Assembly (NCBI GenBank): GCA_031430575.1
Contig: JANPBT010000037.1
Span: 62,001 to 126,000 of the forward strand
Length of the DNA stretch: 64,000 nt
Source of the DNA: JANMDS01 sp031430575
Lineage (GTDB): Bacteria; Pseudomonadota; Gammaproteobacteria; Burkholderiales; Casimicrobiaceae
Direction: 5' to 3'
Each line of letters begins with the position of its first letter. Within the stretch, counting starts at the first letter, position 1. The notes below the pieces were generated by a model that saw only the letters and a program-made list of their open reading frames with translations, ran no database searches and was not told the origin of the DNA. Below, one piece after another: positions 33,193-41,131 of this stretch. A program made the position numbers and the translations under genes.

Positions 33193-33795
33193 ATGGCCAT
33201 TACTGAGTCGAAGCAGCAGCAAGCGGGAGATTTATTAGCCCGCATCTCATTGCGAAATCAACCGGCATTGAAAGCGCTTTACGCGCTCGCAGGCGGGCAG
33301 TTGTATGCCGTAGCGTTACGCATCGTGCGCAAGCCGCAGCTCGCCGAAGAAGTGGTGCAAGATGTGTTTGTAAATGTCTGGAATCGGGCGCAAGATTACG
33401 CCGCCGTGCGCAGCCAGCCGATGACATGGCTGATAAGTCTGACCCGCAATCGCGCCATTGATGTCTACCGCGCGCAAGACGATGCGGTTTCGCTCTCGAC
33501 CCATTTAGACGATGAAGACGGCGAGATGTGGGATCCTGAAGATTCCAATGCAAAAACGCCGCTCCAGCAGATGATCGGCAAAGCGGAAAGTGCGCAACTT
33601 CAGATTTGCCTACGCGCGCTTGAAGCGCAGCAGCGGCAAACGCTCGCGCTCGCTTATTTTCATGGCATGAGCCACGCCGAGCTCGCCGCCCATCTCGCGC
33701 AGCCATTGGGCACGATTAAAACGTGGGCGCGTCGCGGCATGGAGCGTTTGGCCGCCTGCATGCAAAGCGCAGGCCACGCGCCGGTTTGCGCTTAG
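33193..33795 (+). CDS. ECF sigma factor (SigK-like) with anti-sigma partner
   Basis: A 200-residue ECF sigma factor. Region 2 includes YAVALRIVRKPQLAEEVVQD and VFVNVWNRAQDY with MTWLISLTRNRAIDVYRA; region 4 has CLRALEAQQRQTLALAYFHG and HAELAAHLAQPLGTIKTWARRG. The text is typical of SigK/RpoE-like factors controlled by RskA-type anti-sigma proteins, and one follows 9 bases later. This differs from the kinase-linked sigma factors on either side. Confidence 0.9.
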   Translation: MAITESKQQQAGDLLARISLRNQPALKALYALAGGQLYAVALRIVRKPQLAEEVVQDVFVNVWNRAQDYAAVRSQPMTWLISLTRNRAIDVYRAQDDAVSLSTHLDDEDGEMWDPEDSNAKTPLQQMIGKAESAQLQICLRALEAQQRQTLALAYFHGMSHAELAAHLAQPLGTIKTWARRGMERLAACMQSAGHAPVCA

Positions 33796-33804
33796 GAACT
33801 CGCG

Positions 33805-34548
33805 ATGAATTACAACAAACCTGAGCTACTGCACATTCTTGCAGGCGAATACGTGCTCGGTACGCTGCAGGGCAAAGCCCGCACCCGCTTTGAGCGCATC
33901 ATGCGTCAAATACCTGCGGCGCAGAGCGCGGTGGAGCAATGGCAAGCGCGTCTGATCCCGCTCGCGCATGCGCTGCCCGAGCGCGCGCCCCCGCGCGATC
34001 TTTGGCGCACTATTGAAGCCCGGACAGCACCAAAAAGCACGCAATCTGCGCCGCAGGTATTGGGCATTTCGCGATGGCGGCAATGGTTTTCGATAAGCAA
34101 TTTAGGCTTAGTTGGTGCGGGCGCAGCATTTGCCTTTGCAATGCTCACCGCGCTACCCATGCTGCAAAGAATGAATGCGCCAGAAGTGGCCTCGATGGGC
34201 GGCTTGCCGCAATCTTATGTGGCGGTGCTGTCAGGTGCAGACGCCAAAGCCGCATTTGTGGTCTCTGCGCCACGGCACGGCAAATCGCTCAGTGTAAAAG
34301 TGCTTACGGCCGGAGCGATCCCAGTAGAGCAAGAAATGCGGCTTTGGGCGCTGCCCGCGGGCGGACCGGCGCAATTGTTGGGCACGATTCCTAATTTTGG
34401 TAATGGCGAAATTCAAATGACCGGCACTGCAGAGGAAGTCTTAGCGAAAATCCCCAATCTTGGCGTAAGTTTTGCGGTAGCCGGTGCGCCAGCGGGCGAG
34501 TTGCCGGTGCAATTTGCCTTTCGCGGGCCGTGCGTAAAGCTTTGGTAA
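33805..34548 (+). CDS. Anti-sigma factor (RskA-like)
   Basis: A 247-residue membrane anti-sigma factor. The N-terminal cytoplasmic part has LLHILAGEYVLGTLQGKARTR, typical of anti-sigma-K. One membrane helix (about residues 96-115) is followed by a periplasmic RskA-type domain with VAVLSGADAKAAFVVSA, EMRLWALPAGGPAQLLGTI and GVSFAVAGAPAGELPVQF. It presumably holds the sigma factor at 33193 inactive. Two clean repeat copies lie in the cytoplasmic part, in opposite orientations (IPAAQS at 33910, SAPQV at 34044). Confidence 0.88.
   Translation: MNYNKPELLHILAGEYVLGTLQGKARTRFERIMRQIPAAQSAVEQWQARLIPLAHALPERAPPRDLWRTIEARTAPKSTQSAPQVLGISRWRQWFSISNLGLVGAGAAFAFAMLTALPMLQRMNAPEVASMGGLPQSYVAVLSGADAKAAFVVSAPRHGKSLSVKVLTAGAIPVEQEMRLWALPAGGPAQLLGTIPNFGNGEIQMTGTAEEVLAKIPNLGVSFAVAGAPAGELPVQFAFRGPCVKLW
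33910..33926 (-). repeat. Uptake-sequence-like repeat, copy 20 (core)
   Basis: Inside the anti-sigma gene; read as IPAAQS. Confidence 0.93.
34044..34060 (+). repeat. Uptake-sequence-like repeat, copy 21 (exact)
   Basis: Inside the anti-sigma gene, inverted relative to copy 20; read as SAPQV. Confidence 0.95.
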
Positions 34549-34594
34549 GCAAATCGCGTGGCGTGATTTGCCCGCTAATCTGCGCCGCAGTTTT
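34549..34594 (+). terminator. Hairpin region after the anti-sigma gene, with degenerate repeat
   Basis: Hairpin GCAAATC...GATTTGC directly after the stop. Then a degenerate repeat copy whose self-complementary CTGCGCCGCAG is followed by six T (34578-34594), which may add termination. Confidence 0.55.
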
Positions 34595-34675
34595 TTGCGT
34601 CTTTGATGCCGAGAAAGGGCGCTAGGGCGCAGAGTGAGGCCGTTTGCGTGGAGCGCAGTAGGCTTGGTATTGCGT

Positions 34676-34707
34676 GAAATTGAATCCACCTCGCTGTTTT
34701 CAACGTA
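34676..34707 (+). promoter_or_regulatory. Candidate ECF-sigma promoter, copy B
   Basis: GAAATTGAATCCA, 15 bases, then CGTA, identical boxes and spacing to the site at 30718-30749. It lies 60 bases before the ATG of the module 2 sigma gene, which suggests autoregulation. Confidence 0.6.
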
Positions 34708-34767
34708 CAAGCGTGATAATCCGTTAAAGTCGGCCAGTTCGACCACAAAAACGAGCGAAATCACGCC

Positions 34768-35337
34768 ATGCCCCAGGAAAACGACGAACGCCAGATTACT
34801 GAATTGCTGCAGCACGCAGCAAGCGGCGAGGGCTCGGCGCAAGAAGCGCTTTATAAAGTCGTTTACGCTGATTTAACCCGCATCGCGCGCCATCGGCTCT
34901 ATGAAAGCGGCTCGTTTAGCGTGCTCGATAGCCCCGGTTTGGTGAGCGAAGCCTATCTGCGCATGGTGGGAAAAGAAGCCTCAATCGCGCAGAATCGACG
35001 CATGTTTTTTGGCTACGCTTCAAAAGTAATGCGCAATATTATTTTGGATCACGTGCGCGAGATGCAAGCCGAAAAGCGCGGCAGTGGCGTCTCCGACGTG
35101 ACGCTCTACACCGGTGTGGCGGGCGTGAGTTTCCGCGACGATCAGCTTGAGCATTTAGAGCAAGCCTTGCAGCGGCTACAGCGCATCGACGAGCGCGCCT
35201 GCAATATCGTGGAGCTACGCTACTTTGGCGGGCTCACGATGGAAGAGTGCGCCGAGCATCAAGAAATTTCGCTCGCCACTGCCTCCCGCGCTTGGGAAAA
35301 GGCGCGGGTTTTTTTGGCGAGTGAGTTGGCGGTTTAA
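34768..35337 (+). CDS. ECF sigma factor of the kinase-associated type (module 2)
   Basis: A 189-residue paralogue of the factor at 26325-26900, with closely similar text (SVLDSPGLVSEAYLRMVGKE; RACNIVELRYFGGLTMEECA; ASRAWEKARVFLASEL). The shared SPGLVSEAY and AEKRGSG motifs mark the same ECF group. The candidate promoter upstream contains boxes shared with another gene of the island. Its kinase partner is expected to be at 36113-38851. It converges on the exported gene at 35404 across a bidirectional hairpin. Confidence 0.88.
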   Translation: MPQENDERQITELLQHAASGEGSAQEALYKVVYADLTRIARHRLYESGSFSVLDSPGLVSEAYLRMVGKEASIAQNRRMFFGYASKVMRNIILDHVREMQAEKRGSGVSDVTLYTGVAGVSFRDDQLEHLEQALQRLQRIDERACNIVELRYFGGLTMEECAEHQEISLATASRAWEKARVFLASELAV

Positions 35338-35364
35338 AACGGATTTAATCCGGTGCGAAATTTC

Positions 35365-35391
35365 AACGGGTGAGCTGCTGATTCACCCGTT
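35365..35391. terminator. Bidirectional hairpin between convergent genes
   Basis: Stem AACGGGTGA/TCACCCGTT with a 9-base loop, between the stop codons of the sigma gene and the exported protein gene. T runs are weak on both sides. Confidence 0.7.
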
Positions 35392-35403
35392 ACCCACAAA
35401 AAT

Positions 35404-36015
35404 CTAGAAAATCATTGCTGCTGGAGCTGATGGCATCAGCGTGCAAATCGCCACGTTGCGCATCTCGCCGTTGGCCAGCGCCCCTTTAACGACGACTGTA
35501 AACGCGGGCCCGATGTAAGTTGCATTCACAGTACCGCCACCAATAATTTTTTCCGCGTAAAACGGCTCATCAAGCTGCATCGAAGAAAGTGGGTCGGCGA
35601 CTTTTTGAAACGCAGTGTAATACGCAGGTTTCCAAGGGAAATGATAGGTATCGACTTGAACTTTGCCGGTGTAGCTAGTCGTTGTTCCGTTGCTCGCGAC
35701 TGCTGGTCTTCCCAATGGAAGGAAAGCATTTTGAACAATATACTGATACTCATATCGACGTGCGGTTTGGCCGGAGATGGGCGGGATAGGAGTCGCTATC
35801 AATTTGCCGTGCACCTCAAACGCGCCCGCTAAGATCGAGCCTTGCCCACCGGGCGCCCCTTGCGGAATCGTGCTCGGAATGATCGAGCAGGCTAAAGCGT
35901 CTAGCGTAACAGCGGGGATGCTTAGCGCAGCGCTCGCGGTTGGCGTAAACGAACTCAACATCGCGAGCGAAAATGCGGCGGTCAGGTTGTTTTGAATGAA
36001 TCGGAGGCTCGGCAT
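35404..36015 (-). CDS. Exported two-cysteine protein of module 2
   Basis: A 203-residue exported protein. The signal peptide ends near TPTASA (about residue 29). The mature chain has LACSIIPSTIPQGAPGGQG early and NVAICTLMPS late, mirroring the two Cys motifs of the module 1 protein (26913-27569). The middle is beta-rich with Tyr/Thr. No known family. The location between sigma gene and kinase, all in the same relative orientation as module 1, argues for a ligand or regulator of the kinase, or a sigma target, rather than a coincidence. Confidence 0.7.
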   Translation of the reverse strand: MPSLRFIQNNLTAAFSLAMLSSFTPTASAALSIPAVTLDALACSIIPSTIPQGAPGGQGSILAGAFEVHGKLIATPIPPISGQTARRYEYQYIVQNAFLPLGRPAVASNGTTTSYTGKVQVDTYHFPWKPAYYTAFQKVADPLSSMQLDEPFYAEKIIGGGTVNATYIGPAFTVVVKGALANGEMRNVAICTLMPSAPAAMIF

Positions 36016-36112
36016 GCTAATTTCCTTTTATTAGTCAAAAAATCAGTGGATACCGGTAAGAACGTAATATTTGCGCAAAACATCTCAGTGCTTTAGATAA
36101 ATAATGAATTGC

Positions 36113-38851
36113 TTAAAGCACAACCGGCGTCCGGCTGGGATCTAGTTGCCGGCCGCGATCCTCAATGTATTCAATGAGTTGCTGCGCACCGGATTGCCAG
36201 ATGAGCTCATTTCTGATGCGCTCCGTTTCAACAGAGTTTTGGGGTGCGTCTCCCGCCAGAGCCCGAAAAGCGTAGGCCGCCAGCGTGAACGGATGATGAT
36301 CTCCCCGTGACTTGTGCAGCGTTTCACTCGCGCTGACAATGAGTAATTTGGCCGCTGCGCGGTCCCCGCTTCGCAGCGCACACACCGTCAGTAAGATTCG
36401 GGTCGCAGCGACGTTTACGCTGGCCTCACCTGCTTTTTCGATATAGGCGCGTTCGACGCCCCGGAGCATTTCGCACGCCGGTGCCGTTTTGCCGGCGCGC
36501 AGCGCGGCCTCGGCTTCGAGTCGTTCAAATCTCAATATATTATCGGCAACGGTGGGCGTTGCTGGGAGTTGTCGGTAGGCCGATCCTACGAGCTTGAACC
36601 CAGCTTCAGCCTCCTCTGCTTTGCCTTGATACATGGCCAGCAACGATTTAAGCTGCAAGGTAGGTTTACCAGCGCTTTCGCGATAGGCGAGATCGCTGTG
36701 AAGCGTGTTGATCATTTTTGTCGCGTCGTCCCAGAGACCGAGACGAATGGAGGAATACGCAAAATTGAAGCAGGTTATATGTGTGTCAGGGTGCGCAACG
36801 CTCAACCGCTCAATGATATCGTTACACGCGCGCTTTAGCGGCGGGTTCGCCTCGGCAAATCTGCCGTCCATGTAGCTAAGTGCTGCCAACTGGGCGCGGG
36901 TGTGAATGCGATCTGTTGTACCGCGCCTCGGGTACTTTGTATCGAGCGCGACGACCGCGTTGTAGCGCTCCCTTGCAGATTTAAGATCTCCGCTCATCCG
37001 ATCAACAATCGCCTGCCCTTCAATTGCCCAGGCAAGCTCTTCGATATTTTCAGGTTGATATTGCCGCCAGAGCGCTTCTGCATAGGCATAGCGGGTTGTG
37101 GCCAACTCATTTTTAAACATTCGCGTGGCGATCGCGCCTTCAATGTTCGCAAGTCGCGCAAGCTCAATTGGCACGGTGATTCCGCTGCTTTTAATCAGTT
37201 CATGGGCACGGTCAACGCTACTTTGCGCCAAGGCGAAATCATTGCCTCGCCAAGCGCAATTAGCAAGCTCACGCAGGATCGTGATTTGCTGCGGAATATT
37301 GCGCGTTTTCTGCGCTTCGGCGAGCATTGCAGATTGGATTTTGATGGCATCTTTGTACTCGCCAATGTCGCGGTAGAGCGTGGCCATCTTGGAGTTGGTT
37401 GCGAGCGCTGTTTCTGCCACGATTGTTCCGTTGCTAGTCAAATACCCACTCGCCCGATCCAGCAATTCCTTCGCCGTAAACGTGCGCTTGGCCGCAATAT
37501 CCGGGCTCATGCCTTGAAATAAACTCTCCATCAGCCCATCAATCGAGTCCGCGCGCGACTGGCTTTGGGCGGCTTTTTGGCTTTGGGTGATGGCGTGCAG
37601 CCCTAGGCCTGCTGCGGCGAGTGTGCCCATCGCGGCGACGGCGACGGGCACGCGGTGGCGGTTTAAAAATTTGCGCACGCGATACGTCACCGCGCCTTGC
37701 CGGGCGAGCACGGGGCGGCTGGTTAAGTAGCGCTCTAAATCTTCGGCAAAGGCGAGTGCGGAGGGGTAGCGGTCGTTTGGCGCGCGGCGCAGCGCTTTAT
37801 CCAAAATCGCAGTGAGATCGCCAGCGAGTGCGCGCTTGACTACGCGCTCGGAATTCAGCCCCAGCGCCAATACCTGCGGCGCAGAAATAGCCGTTTCTGA
37901 GAGTAATCGGCACGGGCTATTGAGCGTTGCCATGCGCGCGCTTAAATCTTTGGCGTTATCGATGAACGGTATCGCGCCGCTGAGCAATTCATAAAGCACC
38001 ACCGCCAGCGCGTAGGTGTCGGTGCTGGTGGTCACCGTTTCGCTGAGTAATTGCTCGGGTGCGGCGTATTTGGGCGTGAGCGCAGCGCCGGTCATGCGGG
38101 TAAATTGGGTTTCTTCAGCGGTGCGCTCTTCGCTGAGCAATTTCGCGATCCCGAAATCGAGCACTTTGACCGTGCCGTCTTTGGTGACGAGAATATTGGA
38201 AGGCTTTAAATCACGGTGCAGCACCAGCCTGGAATGCGCATGATGCACGGCATGTGCCACTTGCAGGGCCAGTTGCACGCGCGCATTGATACTCGATTTT
38301 GCGGATCTGCAATAGTGATCAAGGGGCTCACCGTCGATAAATTCCAGCGCGAGAAAGGGCTGGCCTTGCGCGGTGGTCCCCGTATCGTAAATGCGCGCGA
38401 TATTGGGGTGATCGAGCTGCGCGAGCATATCGCGTTCGCGGGCGAAGCGCTCCGCGAGCATGGCCGCTGGCATCACCGCCATGGGCAATTTCAGCGCGAC
38501 CGGGCGTTTGAGTGCACCATCGGTGCGTTGCGCAAGCCAGACATCGGCCATACCGCCTCGACCCAGCCTGCGAATGAGGGTGTATGCCCCCACATTGTCG
38601 TCGGTTTTAAGCGGATTTTCGGCGGCGACGCGGGTCGCGCCGAGCACTTTAGTCACTGATGCCTCAATCTCAGCCTTGGTGGTTTCGCTGCCGAGGAGCA
38701 GGCCGAGCCGGTGGGCGAGCTGCGGGTCACTTGCCGCGAGCGCCGCGATATGGGCGCGCTGGGCTTCGTGTGGTTGCTGCTCAAGCGATTCCGCCAGCGC
38801 GAATGCTTCGCGCCAGTGGGCGGTTGAGGTGGTGTCTGAGGTTGGCGCCAT
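36113..38851 (-). CDS. Membrane Ser/Thr protein kinase with TPR-like C-terminus (module 2)
   Basis: A 912-residue paralogue of the kinase at 27694-30489. Kinase motifs are RRLGRGGMADVWLAQR, VALKLPMAVM, VLHRDLKPSNIL, DFGIAKLL and YAAPEQLL. A membrane helix (VPVAVAAMGTLAAAGLGLHA) is followed by the family phrase MSPDIAAKRTFTAKELLDRA, which module 1 also has, then helical repeats. The C-terminal repeats diverge far more than the kinase domain, as expected if the two sense different signals. A clean repeat copy (37870) encodes SAPQV between kinase domain and helix. Confidence 0.9.
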   Translation of the reverse strand: MAPTSDTTSTAHWREAFALAESLEQQPHEAQRAHIAALAASDPQLAHRLGLLLGSETTKAEIEASVTKVLGATRVAAENPLKTDDNVGAYTLIRRLGRGGMADVWLAQRTDGALKRPVALKLPMAVMPAAMLAERFARERDMLAQLDHPNIARIYDTGTTAQGQPFLALEFIDGEPLDHYCRSAKSSINARVQLALQVAHAVHHAHSRLVLHRDLKPSNILVTKDGTVKVLDFGIAKLLSEERTAEETQFTRMTGAALTPKYAAPEQLLSETVTTSTDTYALAVVLYELLSGAIPFIDNAKDLSARMATLNSPCRLLSETAISAPQVLALGLNSERVVKRALAGDLTAILDKALRRAPNDRYPSALAFAEDLERYLTSRPVLARQGAVTYRVRKFLNRHRVPVAVAAMGTLAAAGLGLHAITQSQKAAQSQSRADSIDGLMESLFQGMSPDIAAKRTFTAKELLDRASGYLTSNGTIVAETALATNSKMATLYRDIGEYKDAIKIQSAMLAEAQKTRNIPQQITILRELANCAWRGNDFALAQSSVDRAHELIKSSGITVPIELARLANIEGAIATRMFKNELATTRYAYAEALWRQYQPENIEELAWAIEGQAIVDRMSGDLKSARERYNAVVALDTKYPRRGTTDRIHTRAQLAALSYMDGRFAEANPPLKRACNDIIERLSVAHPDTHITCFNFAYSSIRLGLWDDATKMINTLHSDLAYRESAGKPTLQLKSLLAMYQGKAEEAEAGFKLVGSAYRQLPATPTVADNILRFERLEAEAALRAGKTAPACEMLRGVERAYIEKAGEASVNVAATRILLTVCALRSGDRAAAKLLIVSASETLHKSRGDHHPFTLAAYAFRALAGDAPQNSVETERIRNELIWQSGAQQLIEYIEDRGRQLDPSRTPVVL
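37870..37886 (-). repeat. Uptake-sequence-like repeat, copy 22 (core)
   Basis: Inside kinase 2, at nearly the same protein position as copy 17 in kinase 1; read as SAPQV. Confidence 0.93.
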
Positions 38852-38922
38852 ATCCTAGTTTTGTGTCTTTTCAATTCCAGCGTTGCAAGCAGTCTTGGCG
38901 TGATCAAACTGCATAAACTGCG

Positions 38923-40476
38923 ATGATGAATTTATATACTTTTCTCGCGCAGGGCTTCCCCCAAATGGGGGAAAAGCCCGCAATGATTCTGCCTGATGGT
39001 CAGCAAATTTCCTATTCCACCTTAATTACCCGCAGTGCCCAGTATGCGCAAGCGCTGGTCAATACCGGTGCGCAGCCGGGTGATCGGGTCGCAGTGCAAG
39101 TTGAAAAATCGCACGAAGCCGTCGCGCTTTACTTAGGCTGCTTACGGGCGGGCACGGTATTTTTGCCCCTTAATACCGGCTACCAAAAATCAGAGCTGGC
39201 CTACTTTATCGGCAATGCCCAACCGCGCGTGATTGTGTGCGATCCCGGTAAGCGGGAAACGTTTGCCGAAATCGTTTCAACGCTCAACCCAGACCCCTCG
39301 CCCGCCGTGGCAGGCGTATCGGTGCGATCTGCGCCACACACCACGGTGTTAACGATGGATATTGCGGGAACCGGGAGTTTGGCTGAAATAGCCAATACCT
39401 GCGGCGCAGATTTCGCCACTTTTGCGCGAAACCCCGACGATCTGGCGGCGATTCTCTATACCTCCGGCACCACCGGGCGCAGCAAAGGTGCGATGATTAC
39501 CCATCGCAATCTTGCGGCAAACGCTGAAACGCTGGTGAAGTTTTGGGGATTTACCGGTGATGATGTGCTTTTGCATATGCTGCCGATTTATCATGTGCAC
39601 GGGCTTTTCGTCGCGCTGCATTGCGTGTTGCGCGCCGGCGCAGCGATGCATTTTGAGCCAAAGTTTGAGCCATCGCGAGCGCGGGCACTGCTCGCAAAAA
39701 GCACCGTGATGATGGGTGTGCCCACTTTTTATACGCGCTTGCTTGCCGATCCAAATTTCAGCAAAGTCGAGTGCACGACGATCCGGCTTTTCGTCTCCGG
39801 CTCTGCCCCGCTCTTGGCCGAATCGCACATCGAGTTTTCTGCGCGCACGGGGCAGGCGATTTTGGAGCGCTACGGCATGACCGAAACCGGCATGAATACG
39901 TCTAACCCGCTCGTGGGCGCGCGAATCGCGGGCACGGTGGGCATACCCCTGCCGGGCGTTGCGGTGCGCGTGCGCGAAGGTGAAATAACCTGTGGTGCAA
40001 ATGAAATCGGCAGCATCGAAGTCAAAGGCGAAAATATATTCCCCGGCTACTGGCAGATGCCAGAAAAAAACGCCGAGGAATTCACCGCAGATGGATTTTT
40101 CAAAACCGGCGATATGGGGCAATGGCTTGAAAATGGTTATCTGCAAATCGTCGGGCGCGAAAAAGATCTCATCATTACCGGCGGCTTGAACGTGTATCCC
40201 AAAGAGCTGGAAGAAAAAATTGATGCGCTGCCCGGCGTGCTGGAATCGGCGGTGATCGGCGTGCCCCATCCTGATTTTGGGGAAGCCGTGGTGGCAGTGG
40301 TCGTGGCCTTACCTGCGGCGCAGATTGATGAAGCAACCTTGATCGCCACCCTGAAAGCCGATGTCGCCAATTTCAAAGTGCCCAAGCGGGTGCATGTCGT
40401 GGCTGAGCTTCCGCGCAATGCGATGGGCAAGGTGCAAAAAAATCTATTGCGACAGCAATTTGCTGCGCTGAAATAA
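38923..40476 (+). CDS. matB: Malonyl-CoA synthetase-like acyl-CoA ligase
   Basis: A 517-residue adenylate-forming enzyme. Core motifs are AAILYTSGTTGRSKGAMITH (P-loop, about 180-200), ILERYGMTETGMNTSNPLVG, FKTGDMGQWLENGYLQIVGR, and Lys near the C-terminus in RNAMGKVQKN. The RYGMTETGMNTSNP stretch and VMMGVPTFYTRLL are characteristic of MatB, which activates malonate to malonyl-CoA. Substrate is inferred from these. The AEC carrier at 2945 (family includes malonate carriers) is far away and not evidence. Two clean repeat copies (NTCGAD, LPAAQI) are within it. Its stop overlaps the next start (TAATG). Confidence 0.85.
   Translation: MMNLYTFLAQGFPQMGEKPAMILPDGQQISYSTLITRSAQYAQALVNTGAQPGDRVAVQVEKSHEAVALYLGCLRAGTVFLPLNTGYQKSELAYFIGNAQPRVIVCDPGKRETFAEIVSTLNPDPSPAVAGVSVRSAPHTTVLTMDIAGTGSLAEIANTCGADFATFARNPDDLAAILYTSGTTGRSKGAMITHRNLAANAETLVKFWGFTGDDVLLHMLPIYHVHGLFVALHCVLRAGAAMHFEPKFEPSRARALLAKSTVMMGVPTFYTRLLADPNFSKVECTTIRLFVSGSAPLLAESHIEFSARTGQAILERYGMTETGMNTSNPLVGARIAGTVGIPLPGVAVRVREGEITCGANEIGSIEVKGENIFPGYWQMPEKNAEEFTADGFFKTGDMGQWLENGYLQIVGREKDLIITGGLNVYPKELEEKIDALPGVLESAVIGVPHPDFGEAVVAVVVALPAAQIDEATLIATLKADVANFKVPKRVHVVAELPRNAMGKVQKNLLRQQFAALK
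39395..39411 (-). repeat. Uptake-sequence-like repeat, copy 23 (exact)
   Basis: Inside matB; read as NTCGAD, the only clean copy in this frame. Confidence 0.95.
40309..40325 (-). repeat. Uptake-sequence-like repeat, copy 24 (core)
   Basis: Inside matB; read as LPAAQI. Confidence 0.93.
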
Positions 40477-40595
40477 TGGCGAAAGAATCACCGTCGCCCA
40501 AAAAGCCGCGTTGGGTGTGGGTGCTGTTTGGGTGTGTACTTTTCTTGTTGGCCGCGCCGTTGGTTTTGACAACGATTGCATTTCTCAGCCCGTAA
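40476..40595 (+). CDS. 39-residue single-span membrane peptide coupled to matB
   Basis: A small open frame starting at the A of the matB stop (TAATG) and encoding MAKESPSPKKPRWVWVLFG followed by a hydrophobic helix (CVLFLLAAPLVLTTIAFLSP). A positively charged N-terminus and a single span point to an inner-membrane miniprotein. The overlap indicates reinitiation after matB. No family recognised. Confidence 0.55.
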   Translation: MAKESPSPKKPRWVWVLFGCVLFLLAAPLVLTTIAFLSP

Positions 40596-40715
40596 GATCC
40601 CGGCGTCAACGCTGCGTACTCAATCGCGTTATCGACTTCGCAGCACGTTGCGCCGTTTTCTGAGAAGATAGCGGTTTAGCGCAACGTCGCGGCGTCGAAA
40701 ATGAAAGGGACGGTC

Positions 40716-40925
40716 ATGCAAGGTGAAATTATCTCGGGTAAGTCAGCGGGCGCAGGCACGCAACCAATGCCAAAGGAAGGCTGGAAGCGCGGCATCATCG
40801 CGATTTTGGCGATTCTCTACATTCTCTCGCCACTGGATTTACTGCCAGATATTATTCCGGTCGTGGGCTGGCTGGACGATCTTGGCGTGCTCGCCTGGGC
40901 CGCGCGCTACGTGCTGAAGAAATAG
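40716..40925 (+). CDS. Small DUF1232 (YkvA-like) membrane protein
   Basis: A 69-residue protein with the DUF1232 core ILAILYILSPLDLLPDIIPV and VGWLDDLGVLAWAARYVLKK. The ATG at 40716 has a GGGA site 5 bases upstream; ATG 40701 lacks one. It matches the C-terminal half of the DUF1232 protein at 3881-4255. A repeat-made terminator follows. Confidence 0.82.
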   Translation: MQGEIISGKSAGAGTQPMPKEGWKRGIIAILAILYILSPLDLLPDIIPVVGWLDDLGVLAWAARYVLKK

Positions 40926-40944
40926 GAAATAGGGAATTGCTCAA

Positions 40945-40985
40945 AAAACTGCGCCGCGGGTAGCAATACCTGCGGCGCAGTTTTT
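40945..40985 (+). terminator. Terminator built from two inverted repeat copies
   Basis: AAAAACTGCGCCGC(G)GGTA, loop, TACCTGCGGCGCAGTTTTT. The right arm is a clean repeat core (40966-40982) and the left arm a one-base-substituted inverted copy. A T run follows, 20 bases after the DUF1232 stop. Confidence 0.88.
40966..40982 (-). repeat. Uptake-sequence-like repeat, copy 25 (core)
   Basis: Right arm of the terminator at 40945-40985. Confidence 0.93.
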
Positions 40986-41131
40986 CATTTAACATGCGTA
41001 AGAAATCTAAGGGGTGAGAATAAGGCTAAAGATACGTATAAAGCACTTTATTTCCTGCAATTCGTGACTGAGTGCGTATCATTCAATTAAGTTCATCCTA
41101 CACTTCTGGGTATCTTTGCGACGATGCACTT

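Noticed and set aside
39327..39345. ATCTGCGCCACACAC in matB as a repeat copy
   Set aside because: The GGTAT tail is missing; left half only.
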